Of a stretch of DNA of 64,000 nt, positions 1 through 6,945 are shown in pieces. The notes under the pieces are model-generated. The model made no database searches, was not told where the DNA came from, and worked only from the letters and a program-made list of their open reading frames with translations. The translations under genes were made by a program, and so were the position numbers. Source of the DNA: Bacillota bacterium (GTDB taxonomy: Bacteria; Bacillota; UBA4882; UBA10575). Numbering within the stretch: the stretch's first letter is position 1; each line of letters opens with the position of its first letter. Location of the stretch: the NCBI GenBank assembly GCA_012727535.1, contig JAAYGU010000069.1, positions 1 to 64,000 of the forward strand, written 5' to 3'.

Positions 1-152
1 CTCCAAATGCAAGGATTTTATAGAATATTTCTCGTTTTCCTTGCACTTCCCTTGTCTTAAAATGGGTTATTTATCAGATTTTATAAGGGTTTGGGACTTT
101 TTCAGGAAACCCTAATTAGGCAATTTCTTAATTTTCGTAGTAGCGCCAGCCA

Positions 153-1118
153 TTAAAACTTAAGGCCTAAGGTCGCTTGGTAAACTGGATTTTCCTTGTC
201 TAAAGCGGCGGCGGTATCCAGCACGGCCGGGCCCAGCTTTAAGCCAAAACCCGCCGTTAAGTTAAATTTTTCTTCCGCTTGATAGCCCCCGGCGCGCAAG
301 AAAATAAGGCCAAGGATTGGTTGCTCTACTCCTAAGCGGTAACGGAAGTCTTTTTCTTCCCCTTTAAACGGCTTTTCCAGATCGACCGCCACCAGTGTCC
401 CCAAGAGCGGAACCTTCACGGCACCACCGACCGCTACTCTCGTCGGTAACTCATAAACCTGACCATCATCCAGCTTTACCTTTGCCAGCGGGTAATCCTT
501 AAGTACGGCACCGACCCGCACCAGCTTCCCCACTTTCGCCATCGCCCCTAAATCAACAGCAAAACCGGCCCCTTTGTTTTCATCCGAACCATACGAATTT
601 CCATCTAAACCAAGTTTTTTAGTAAGGTTTTCATACGACACATACTTCGCATTCACGCCAACGGCGAAAAGACCCGTAAACTCCTTGGCTAAACTAAGCG
701 CGACTTGGTTAATAGCATCCATGGTCTGGTGTTGGTAATTACCGGACTGCGCTACATGGCCATCTACATGGCCATTAAGATCGCTGAACATATTAAATGC
801 GAAATGGCGGAAAGTTAGTCCCACTCCTGCATTAAGACTTAAAGAACCTTCAAAATTATCCACTAGGTCGCCTTGCATAACTTTAGCAATCTCTCCAAAC
901 TTCCCTTGTACCCCCACCGTCGGCATCAGGCCGAATTTTACCTGCGTAATCCCGGCCGGGTTCCAATAGGCCGCCGCTCCATCATCAGCCACAGCGGTAT
1001 AGGCGCCTCCCATTCCAATCGCGCGGGCACCACCTCCGAGCGCTGCGGCGTGACAAAGCTGACCGACAATGAGCACGAGCAATAAAGAGATAACAAAAGA
1101 ATGAAAACGTTTAATCAA
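153..1118 (-). CDS. PorV/TraF-like outer-membrane beta-barrel protein
   Basis: Probable outer-membrane beta-barrel protein of the PorV/TraF_2/UPF0164 group. An N-terminal signal peptide (KRFHSFVISLLLVLIVG, then Ala residues) is followed by the typical GAYTAVADDGAAAYWNPAG segment, which FadL/PorV-type barrels share, and then by alternating polar/hydrophobic strands. The protein ends in Phe (GLKF), as many barrel proteins do. The open frame extends to 1190, but the AAAGGGGG ribosome binding site at about 1129-1136 fits a TTG start at 1118 (or 1124). It stands alone on the minus strand and is divergent from feoA. The exact function is unknown. Its presence argues for an outer membrane in an otherwise Bacillota-like genome. 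Confidence 0.7.
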   Translation of the reverse strand: MIKRFHSFVISLLLVLIVGQLCHAAALGGGARAIGMGGAYTAVADDGAAAYWNPAGITQVKFGLMPTVGVQGKFGEIAKVMQGDLVDNFEGSLSLNAGVGLTFRHFAFNMFSDLNGHVDGHVAQSGNYQHQTMDAINQVALSLAKEFTGLFAVGVNAKYVSYENLTKKLGLDGNSYGSDENKGAGFAVDLGAMAKVGKLVRVGAVLKDYPLAKVKLDDGQVYELPTRVAVGGAVKVPLLGTLVAVDLEKPFKGEEKDFRYRLGVEQPILGLIFLRAGGYQAEEKFNLTAGFGLKLGPAVLDTAAALDKENPVYQATLGLKF

Positions 1119-1243
1119 GGTCAAGTTTCCCCCTTTCATGTTTCTTAAAGAACTGATTTCGACAAAGATGAGTTGTTTCCTTTTAGCCAAACCACTCCAG
1201 GGAAAATCTTTTACACCGCGACTTTCGGTTAAAATATCTATCC

Positions 1244-1291
1244 TGTCCGCATTTTAGCCTACAAACCTGCACCTTTAACTTCGGGCGGACA
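1244..1291. other. Inverted repeat in the divergent region before feoA
   Basis: TGTCCGC at 1244-1250 and GCGGACA at 1285-1291 are perfect 7-base arms around a 34-base loop. The repeat lies between two divergent genes and may be a regulatory or transcript structure. No T-run follows, so it is not an obvious terminator. Confidence 0.3.
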
Positions 1292-1401
1292 TAGTCTAAG
1301 ATCAGTTAGTCGCAAACAAATCTGGTTCCCCTTGCTTTAGAAGTTTTTCGCTTGCTGAGCAAATAAACTTGAAAGCTAACCCGGAAGGAGGCCGAAGCTC
1401 A

Positions 1402-1638
1402 GTGGTTGAAAAGATCGATCTTTCTCAATTGCCGGTAGGGAGACGTGGTAAGGTAATTTCTTTGCAGGCCGAAGGTTTAATCCGTAGCCATCTGTTAGAT
1501 TTAGGTTTAATCCCGGATACGGTGGTGGAGGTAATCCGGCGCAGTCCGACCGGCGACCCAATCGCTTACGGGATTAGAGGGGCAATTATTGCTCTGCGGT
1601 CTGAAGTTAGTAGATTAATAACCGTCAGTCCGCTTTAG
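1402..1638 (+). CDS. feoA: FeoA-domain protein
   Basis: Small SH3-like FeoA protein, normally a cytoplasmic accessory of the ferrous iron transporter FeoB. The sequence has the family pattern LPVGRRGKVISL, then HLLDLGLIPDTVVEVIRRSPTGDPIAYGIRG and IALR. I chose the GTG at 1402 because AAGGAGG lies 10 bases upstream; this gives 78 residues, the usual FeoA length, whereas the open frame runs back to 1369. No feoB follows. The next gene is a DtxR-family regulator, so the pair looks like a small metal-homeostasis unit. FeoA-like domains also occur as C-terminal parts of DtxR regulators, so a regulatory role is an alternative. Confidence 0.85.
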   Translation: MVEKIDLSQLPVGRRGKVISLQAEGLIRSHLLDLGLIPDTVVEVIRRSPTGDPIAYGIRGAIIALRSEVSRLITVSPL

Positions 1639-1640
1639 AT

Positions 1641-1676
1641 CCGGAAACTTTACCCCGCCTCTCCGGTTCTTTTTTT
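1641..1676 (+). terminator. Probable terminator of feoA
   Basis: CCGGA at 1641-1645 pairs with TCCGG at 1662-1666, followed by a T-rich run to 1676. The stem is short, so the call is moderate. Confidence 0.45.
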
Positions 1677-1682
1677 CCGCTA

Positions 1683-1696
1683 TTAGCATAGGCTAA
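1683..1696. promoter_or_regulatory. Candidate DtxR/MntR operator before the regulator gene
   Basis: TTAGC-ATAG-GCTAA is a perfect inverted repeat 34 bases upstream of the regulator start. It resembles DtxR-family operators, which contain TTAGgctaGCCTAA-like palindromes. Autoregulation is an inference. Confidence 0.4.
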
Positions 1697-1730
1697 AATA
1701 ATAATATTTCTGAGTTAAAAGGGGTCAACC

Positions 1731-2207
1731 ATGAGTTTTTTAACCGAAAGTATGGAAGATTATCTGGAAATGTTTTACCGGATCATTCAAGAACAAGGTT
1801 ACATTCGGCCCATTGATCTCTCCAAGGCGATCCAGGTGAAGCCCTCTTCGGTGACCCGGATGATCAAGAAACTGGATGAAGCCCAGTTTATCGTGTATGA
1901 GAAATACCGAAATATTGCGCTAACCGCCAAGGGGTTACGTTATGGGAAATTTCTGGTCTGGCGGGATGAAACTTTAAAAGAATTCTTACGCTTACTCCAG
2001 ACAAAAGTCGGGGTCGATGAGCAGGTGGAAGGGATCGAACATTATATTACTCCCCCCACCATGAACATCATCCATAATCTCATTCTCTATTTTAAGACCA
2101 ATCCGGAACGCCTCAAAGAACTGGAAGAGCTCCACCAGGCCAATCCCCCCCATCATGATACCGACCTAAAACAATTACGGGCCTGGTTGTTCAGGCACAA
2201 TAATTAA
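1731..2207 (+). CDS. mntR: MntR/DtxR-family metal-dependent repressor
   Basis: 158-residue two-domain regulator: an N-terminal winged helix (about 1-70, with PSSVTRMIKKLD as recognition helix) and an all-helical dimerisation domain, without the C-terminal SH3 domain, like Bacillus MntR. By alignment with MntR from memory, the metal ligands Asp8, Glu11, Glu99, Glu102 and His103 are present as D10, E13, E100, E103 and H104 (VEGIEHY). The position of His77 is Asp79 (LVWRDETLKEF). The gene follows feoA, so it probably senses Mn(II) or Fe(II). The ATG at 1731 has AAAAGGGG upstream. Confidence 0.85.
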   Translation: MSFLTESMEDYLEMFYRIIQEQGYIRPIDLSKAIQVKPSSVTRMIKKLDEAQFIVYEKYRNIALTAKGLRYGKFLVWRDETLKEFLRLLQTKVGVDEQVEGIEHYITPPTMNIIHNLILYFKTNPERLKELEELHQANPPHHDTDLKQLRAWLFRHNN

Positions 2208-2218
2208 GTTTTACTCTT

Positions 2219-2242
2219 AAGCCAGGGCTATAGCCTTGGCTT
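2219..2242 (+). terminator. Hairpin after the MntR-like gene
   Basis: AAGCCAGGGCT and AGCCTTGGCTT form an almost perfect stem with one G-T pair. It starts 11 bases after the stop codon. The following T-tract is weak. Confidence 0.45.
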
Positions 2243-2303
2243 TAAACTTTTAAAAACCCAAACCAAGATTTGTTCTTTTCCTGGCAAATTGTGTTTCCCG
2301 TTG

Positions 2304-2392
2304 ACTTAAATTTCTTAGATTTTTAGCGAAGCGAAGATTGACCGCGGGTCGAGCGACAAGGAAGTCGCCAGCCGGATTTATCCTCTACATTA
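2304..2392. repeat. Intergenic repeat element, copy A (partial)
   Basis: Partial copy of the element seen complete at 55119-55331. Shared blocks are TTTCTTAG, then TTAGCGAAGCGAAGATTGA, then a GCGAC-AAGGAA-GTCGC hairpin at about 2353-2368, then AGCCGG. The right half (the part with GAATTTCACCGG in the other copies) is missing or too diverged to recognise. It lies between the MntR-like gene and the first M42 peptidase. Confidence 0.5.
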
Positions 2393-2442
2393 ACGGAAAA
2401 AAGGATTATAATAAATAAAGTTAGAAGAAAGGAGGCCGGCGT

Positions 2443-3507
2443 ATGAATCTGGAAACGCTACTGATGGAATTATCCGCCGCCGCAGGAATCTCCGGGCGCG
2501 AAGAACGTGCCGCGCAAATCATCATCGATCTGTTCGCGCAGGGAGAGGGCGCCCAGTGGATTTCGGAATTTTCTCAGGATCGGCTAGGCAACATCATCCT
2601 GCGCAAACAAGGCCAGGGCCCCCAACCCCCACGTCTAATGTTGGCCGCTCATATTGATGAGATCGGCCTCATCGTCACCGAGATGGACCAGGGTTTTCTC
2701 CGTTTTTCCTGCGTGGGCGGTATTGACCAACGCGTGCTCCTAGGCCAAGAAGTAATCGTGCACGGGCGGGAAGATCTGCCGGGAATTATCGGGGCGAAAC
2801 CACCCCATCTCCAGGAGCCGGAAGAGAAGAACAAGGCGGTTAAACTTAAAGACTTAATCATTGATTTAGGTCTGCCGGAAGAGAAGGTCCGCTCTTTGGT
2901 GCAGATCGGCGATCCTATTACAATCCGCCGGGATTGTTGTGCCCTTAAGAATTCGCTTTATGCGGGAAAAGCCATGGATGACCGGGCTGGTGTGGTCGCC
3001 TTGGTCGACTGCCTACGACGGTTAAAGGAACGGCATCACCAAGCCGAAGTGGTTGCGGTGGTAACCGTCCAAGAAGAACTAGGTGTGCGGGGCGCCAGGG
3101 TTAGTTCCTATGGGCTCAACCCCGACCTTGGGCTCGCGCTCGATGTCACCCATGGGGATATGCCCGGCTTGGCTGATTATGAAGCCTTTAAATTGGGACA
3201 AGGCCCGGTCATTGTCACCGGTCCGCAAGTACACCCGCAGATCTTTAAAACTTTAAAAGCAGCGGCGGAAGCAGCCAACATCAAATACCAGGTAGAAGCG
3301 GAGGTTACCCCCCGCGGAACTGATGCCTACGCCCTGCAAATGGCACAAGCCGGGGTGGCCACCGGGCTAGTCTGCATCCCGCTCCGTTATATGCATACCG
3401 CAGTCGAAACCGTCTCCCTAAAAGATATTACCGAAACAAGTAGGCTGCTTACTGAATTTATCATGCAGATCGACCGGGCATTCGTGGAGGGATTAAAATG
3501 CTACTAA
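2443..3507 (+). CDS. M42 family metallopeptidase (first of three)
   Basis: 354-residue cytoplasmic M42 aminopeptidase of the tetrahedral (TET/FrvX/YsdC) family, acting on short peptides with two metal ions. Visible motifs are AAHIDEIG (metal His and Asp), KAMDDRAG (bridging Asp), VQEELGVRGA (catalytic Glu pair), LALDVTHGD (metal Asp) and RYMHTAVE (metal His). AAAGGAGG precedes the ATG. The stop overlaps the start of the next M42 gene, so the three form one operon. The older annotation 'endoglucanase/cellulase M' for this family is misleading. Confidence 0.9.
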   Translation: MNLETLLMELSAAAGISGREERAAQIIIDLFAQGEGAQWISEFSQDRLGNIILRKQGQGPQPPRLMLAAHIDEIGLIVTEMDQGFLRFSCVGGIDQRVLLGQEVIVHGREDLPGIIGAKPPHLQEPEEKNKAVKLKDLIIDLGLPEEKVRSLVQIGDPITIRRDCCALKNSLYAGKAMDDRAGVVALVDCLRRLKERHHQAEVVAVVTVQEELGVRGARVSSYGLNPDLGLALDVTHGDMPGLADYEAFKLGQGPVIVTGPQVHPQIFKTLKAAAEAANIKYQVEAEVTPRGTDAYALQMAQAGVATGLVCIPLRYMHTAVETVSLKDITETSRLLTEFIMQIDRAFVEGLKCY

Positions 3508-4523
3508 AAGAGCTGTCTGAATTAAATGGGGTTTCCAGCCGGGAAGAGGCGGTGCGGGCTTATCTTCGTCACCGGATTCAAGACAAGGTGGAGACCGTCT
3601 ACACTGACCATCTCGGCAATTTACTGGTTGTGCAGGGAAGCAAGAAACCGGGGCCGAAAATAATGCTCAGCGCCCACATGGATGAAGTGGGACTAATGGT
3701 CGTCGGGATCGAGCCCAGCGGGCTGTTAAAGATTAAACCTTTAGGGCAGATCGATGAACGGGTGTTACTGGCTAAACAGGTACTAATCGGCGAACAGCGG
3801 ATTCCCGGTGTGATTGGCGCCAAACCGATCCACCTACAAGAAAAAGAAGAACGGCAGAAGCCGGTCAAGCTCTCCGCCCTCTTTGTCGATATCGGCGCGC
3901 AAGATAAAAAGGAAGCAGAAGAAATGGTGAAGATCGGTGATGTTGCCGCCTTTGATGTCAAAGCCGAGAAGTTCGGCGACCGGCTGTTTAAAGGAAAAGC
4001 CTTGGACAACCGGGTGGGGTGCGCCATCCTGTTAAACCTGCTAGAGAAGGAATACGCTTTTCCCCTGTATTATGCTTTCACCGCGCAGGAAGAGGTCGGT
4101 TTACGCGGAGCCACCGTCGCCGCTTTTGGCATTAACCCTGATTTGGCCTTAGTCTTTGAAGGAACTTCCGCCGGAGATGTACCCACCGCAAAAAAACACC
4201 AACAATCGACCCGCCTTGGGCAGGGACCGGCGATCACGTTTATGGACCGCTCGGTCATTGTCAACCAAGCGCTGGTTGAACGGTTGGTGGAAACAGCAAA
4301 AGAAGCCAAGATCCCGTTCCAATTTCGGAAAGCAACCACTGGGGGCACGGAAGCGGGAGTAATCAACCAAGCCCGAACCGGCATCATCGCCGGCACACTC
4401 TCCGTTCCCTGCCGGTATATTCATTCTCCAGTCTCCCTCCTCAACCTGGATGACTTCGAAAACACGATCAAACTTGCCGATGCGTTTTTAAAAAGTATTG
4501 AAAGAAAGGGGTTACCGGAATGA
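3498..4523 (+). CDS. M42 family metallopeptidase (second of three)
   Basis: 341-residue M42 peptidase paralogous to its neighbours. It has SAHMDEVG, KALDNRVG, AQEEVGLRGA and CRYIHSPVS. The fourth metal ligand is in LVFEGTSAGD, so it is Glu, not the Asp found in the flanking paralogues; this variant is known in the family and may alter specificity. It starts inside the end of the first gene and ends overlapping the ATG of the third, so translation is probably coupled. Confidence 0.9.
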   Translation: MLLKELSELNGVSSREEAVRAYLRHRIQDKVETVYTDHLGNLLVVQGSKKPGPKIMLSAHMDEVGLMVVGIEPSGLLKIKPLGQIDERVLLAKQVLIGEQRIPGVIGAKPIHLQEKEERQKPVKLSALFVDIGAQDKKEAEEMVKIGDVAAFDVKAEKFGDRLFKGKALDNRVGCAILLNLLEKEYAFPLYYAFTAQEEVGLRGATVAAFGINPDLALVFEGTSAGDVPTAKKHQQSTRLGQGPAITFMDRSVIVNQALVERLVETAKEAKIPFQFRKATTGGTEAGVINQARTGIIAGTLSVPCRYIHSPVSLLNLDDFENTIKLADAFLKSIERKGLPE

Positions 4524-5506
4524 AAGAGTTAATTCGCAAGTTAACCTCTGTTAGTTCGCCCTCCGGCCGGGAAGAACCCGTCCGCGCCTTGATTAAAGAG
4601 GAGATTACAAAACACGCCGATGAAATATGGGAAGACAAACTGGGAAACCTGATTGCCGCCAAACATGGAGGAAAAACCAAAGTTCTGCTCGCCGCCCATA
4701 TGGATGAGATCGGGGTAATCGTCACCGACATTGATGAGCAAGGGTTTTTACGTTTTAGTAATGTCGGAGGGATCAATCCCCAACGCCTGGTGGGGCAACG
4801 CGCCCGCTTTGCCAATGGGACCATCGGAGTCTTCGGCGCGGAAAAGCTGGAGGAGAATCAGAAACTAACCCTTAGTAAATTATACCTTGATATCGGTGCC
4901 CGTTCCGCGGAAGAAGCTAGACAGAAAGTCTCGGTCGGGGAGATCGCCACTTTTTATCATGAATTTAGTGACCTCGGAGAACGGATTGTGGCGAAAGCCC
5001 TTGACGACCGCATCGGCTGCGCCATCTTGATCGAAGCCCTGAAACGGGTCGCCAACCCGCAAAATGACCTCTACTGCACCTTCACCGTCCAAGAGGAGGT
5101 TGGCCTGCGGGGTGCCCGGACAGCCGCCTTCGGCATTGACCCGGATTTAGGGATCGCCATCGATGTCACCGGGACCGGAGACACCCCGGAGGCGGAAAGG
5201 CTCGCAATTAAACTGGGGCAGGGGGCGGCGATTAAGGTCAAGGATAATTCCCTCATCACCCATCCTATGGTGAAGGATCTCCTGACCGACCTTGCTACCA
5301 AGAATAATATTCCATACCAGTTCGAGGTCTTGCCCTTTGGCGGTACTGATTCCGGTGCTATTCAACTCACCAAGGCGGGAGTGCCGGCCGGCGTGATCTC
5401 CATCCCCTGCCGTTACCTCCACACGCCCTCGGAAATGGTGGACCTGAATGATGTCGAGGCAGCAGTCCGCCTGGTCGTAGCCGTAATGGAGACTAAGCTT
5501 GACTGA
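4520..5506 (+). CDS. M42 family metallopeptidase (third of three)
   Basis: 328-residue M42 peptidase with AAHMDEIG, KALDDRIG, VQEEVGLRGA, IAIDVTGTGD and CRYLHTPSE. All metal ligands and the catalytic Glu are present. It is translationally coupled to the preceding gene (ATGA overlap). M42 enzymes form dodecamers and mixed paralogue complexes are known in archaea, so a three-subunit mixed particle is a reasonable inference but is not shown by the sequence. Confidence 0.9.
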   Translation: MKELIRKLTSVSSPSGREEPVRALIKEEITKHADEIWEDKLGNLIAAKHGGKTKVLLAAHMDEIGVIVTDIDEQGFLRFSNVGGINPQRLVGQRARFANGTIGVFGAEKLEENQKLTLSKLYLDIGARSAEEARQKVSVGEIATFYHEFSDLGERIVAKALDDRIGCAILIEALKRVANPQNDLYCTFTVQEEVGLRGARTAAFGIDPDLGIAIDVTGTGDTPEAERLAIKLGQGAAIKVKDNSLITHPMVKDLLTDLATKNNIPYQFEVLPFGGTDSGAIQLTKAGVPAGVISIPCRYLHTPSEMVDLNDVEAAVRLVVAVMETKLD

Positions 5507-5627
5507 TCGACAGCAGAGAAGAATCAATGAGCACGTCCAGACCGCAAAGGCGGACTAGCCTAGAAGGTTTTCAAAGCGAACAAACTCTTTTTAGTAAGCT
5601 CATCGAATAAAGACAACTTAAGCTCAT

Positions 5628-5660
5628 AAAAAAAGAGGCTGCCGTAAAAACAGCCTCTTT
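5628..5660 (-). terminator. Terminator shared by convergent genes
   Basis: AAAGAGGCTG at 5632-5641 and CAGCCTCTTT at 5651-5660 form a perfect 10-bp stem. On the minus strand it is followed by seven T, which fits termination of the HAD gene. It may also stop the M42 operon. Confidence 0.8.
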
Positions 5661-5683
5661 CCTGAAACGGCCAAGGTTTACTG

Positions 5684-6523
5684 TCAGGCGATAAACTTCC
5701 TCTCGGCGAGTAGTTTTTCAATTTCAAACGCGATAAAATCCTGATCATTCGAAAGTGAAGAGACGATTCCGGCTTGGGCTTTCACTTCCGGAACGGCATT
5801 GGCCGGAGCAATCGCTAAACCGGCGGTCTGAAACAGAGGGAGAGCATTCAACCAATCGCCAAAGGCAATCGTGGAAGAAATACTGATCCCTAAAGCCTCG
5901 GCCATATGACATAACCCACTCCCTTTATCTACCCCTGGAGGGCGAATCACCAACTGATTGTAGCCGGGACGGAGGGAAGGACTCATCTCTAGGGGGAGGC
6001 CTGGTAAGGCAGTTTTAAGCGCTTTAAAAATACCGCGCGCCTTTGGTGCTTGCTCAATGATGATCATCTGTTCTACCTGTTCCAGAGCTTCCAGCGTGGA
6101 AAAGTCAGACTGGGAAAGGGCATACCCCCATGATTTAATCTCGGGATTGAATGTGGAGGCATGGGTAAAGATCCGATCATTACTAACCAGATAGAGCGCA
6201 TCCAATGCCTCTTGGAGGGTATATAAAACGGCTTTAACGAGCGGCGGCCCGATAGTCTGCAACACTGGACGGTCAGCCGAAGCCGGACGTAAATAAGCGC
6301 CGTCTGTACAGATAAAGTTCAGCGGAAACCCTAATAAGTCCTGGACATGTTGGGAGAAATGATACATCCGGCCAGTCGCGATCGTAATCAAGACGCCCCG
6401 TTTTTGTAGGTCTTGAAGCAACCGCTTCGTCGCCGAACCAACCGTTTTATCTTTTCTTAGTAAGGTCCCGTCAAGATCTAGTGCGATCAGTTTTAAATCT
6501 TTAATGCATACCCCTCCTCTCAT
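5684..6523 (-). CDS. Cof-type HAD hydrolase
   Basis: Haloacid dehalogenase-type phosphatase of the Cof (IIB) subgroup, cytoplasmic, probably acting on sugar phosphates or other small phosphoesters. Motif I is LIALDLDGTLL, the Thr/Ser motif is ITIATGR, the Lys motif is DKGSGL, and motif IV is FGDWLNALPLF. In motif IV the usual GDxxND has become GDWLNA, so the last Asp is missing. The ATG at 6523 lies before the AGGAGGGG ribosome binding site; the spacing fits an ATT codon at 6505, which would give the normal N-terminus IKDLKLIALDLDG. Substrate unknown. Confidence 0.8.
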   Translation of the reverse strand: MRGGVCIKDLKLIALDLDGTLLRKDKTVGSATKRLLQDLQKRGVLITIATGRMYHFSQHVQDLLGFPLNFICTDGAYLRPASADRPVLQTIGPPLVKAVLYTLQEALDALYLVSNDRIFTHASTFNPEIKSWGYALSQSDFSTLEALEQVEQMIIIEQAPKARGIFKALKTALPGLPLEMSPSLRPGYNQLVIRPPGVDKGSGLCHMAEALGISISSTIAFGDWLNALPLFQTAGLAIAPANAVPEVKAQAGIVSSLSNDQDFIAFEIEKLLAERKFIA

Positions 6524-6727
6524 CGAAACAACAAATCATACTCGGTATTTCATCTTATCCCCTTTAGCCAAGGGAAGCGCGTACGCCATTGGCACCATTT
6601 TCCCTAGCGGACTTGGTTTTATTAACCATCCCTTCTTCGTATCGCTCGTCCGCTTTCCCCCGGCGTATGATTTAGGGCCAACCGGTTCCCCGGGGAAAAC
6701 CTTTCTTTACCCCAAAGCAGACCAAGG

Positions 6728-6756
6728 TTGGAGAGGAACAAAATTTTTGTTATAAT
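6728..6756 (+). promoter_or_regulatory. Promoter of the HelD-like gene
   Basis: TTGGAG at 6728-6733 and TATAAT at 6751-6756 are separated by 17 bases, a good sigma-A pattern. The transcript would carry a leader of about 180 bases before the ATG at 6946. Within it CGCGCC (6806-6811) and GGCGCG (6832-6837) can form a hairpin. The rest of the 6524-6945 gap shows nothing I can interpret. Confidence 0.6.
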
Positions 6757-6945
6757 AAATGAATGTAATTGGGGAGCCCAAGACTGATGTCATTATACCA
6801 TAAAACGCGCCCTTTTCCGTCAGGCTTAACAGGCGCGCTACCGGTATCCTTTGGAAAAAGAGTCGGAACAATATCTAATAAACTGGAGCAAAGCCCTTAG
6901 TGGCCCCTAAATCAGAGAACGACGTAATCAGTCCAAGGAGGTACG

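Noticed and set aside
5550-5575. CCGC-AAAG-GCGG hairpin after the M42 operon as another copy of the dispersed repeat
   Set aside because: Only a short GC stem is shared; none of the conserved blocks of the repeat are present.
6504-6755. Plus-strand 83-codon frame ahead of helD
   Set aside because: Starts inside the HAD ribosome binding site on the other strand, has low-complexity composition and ends at the helD promoter.
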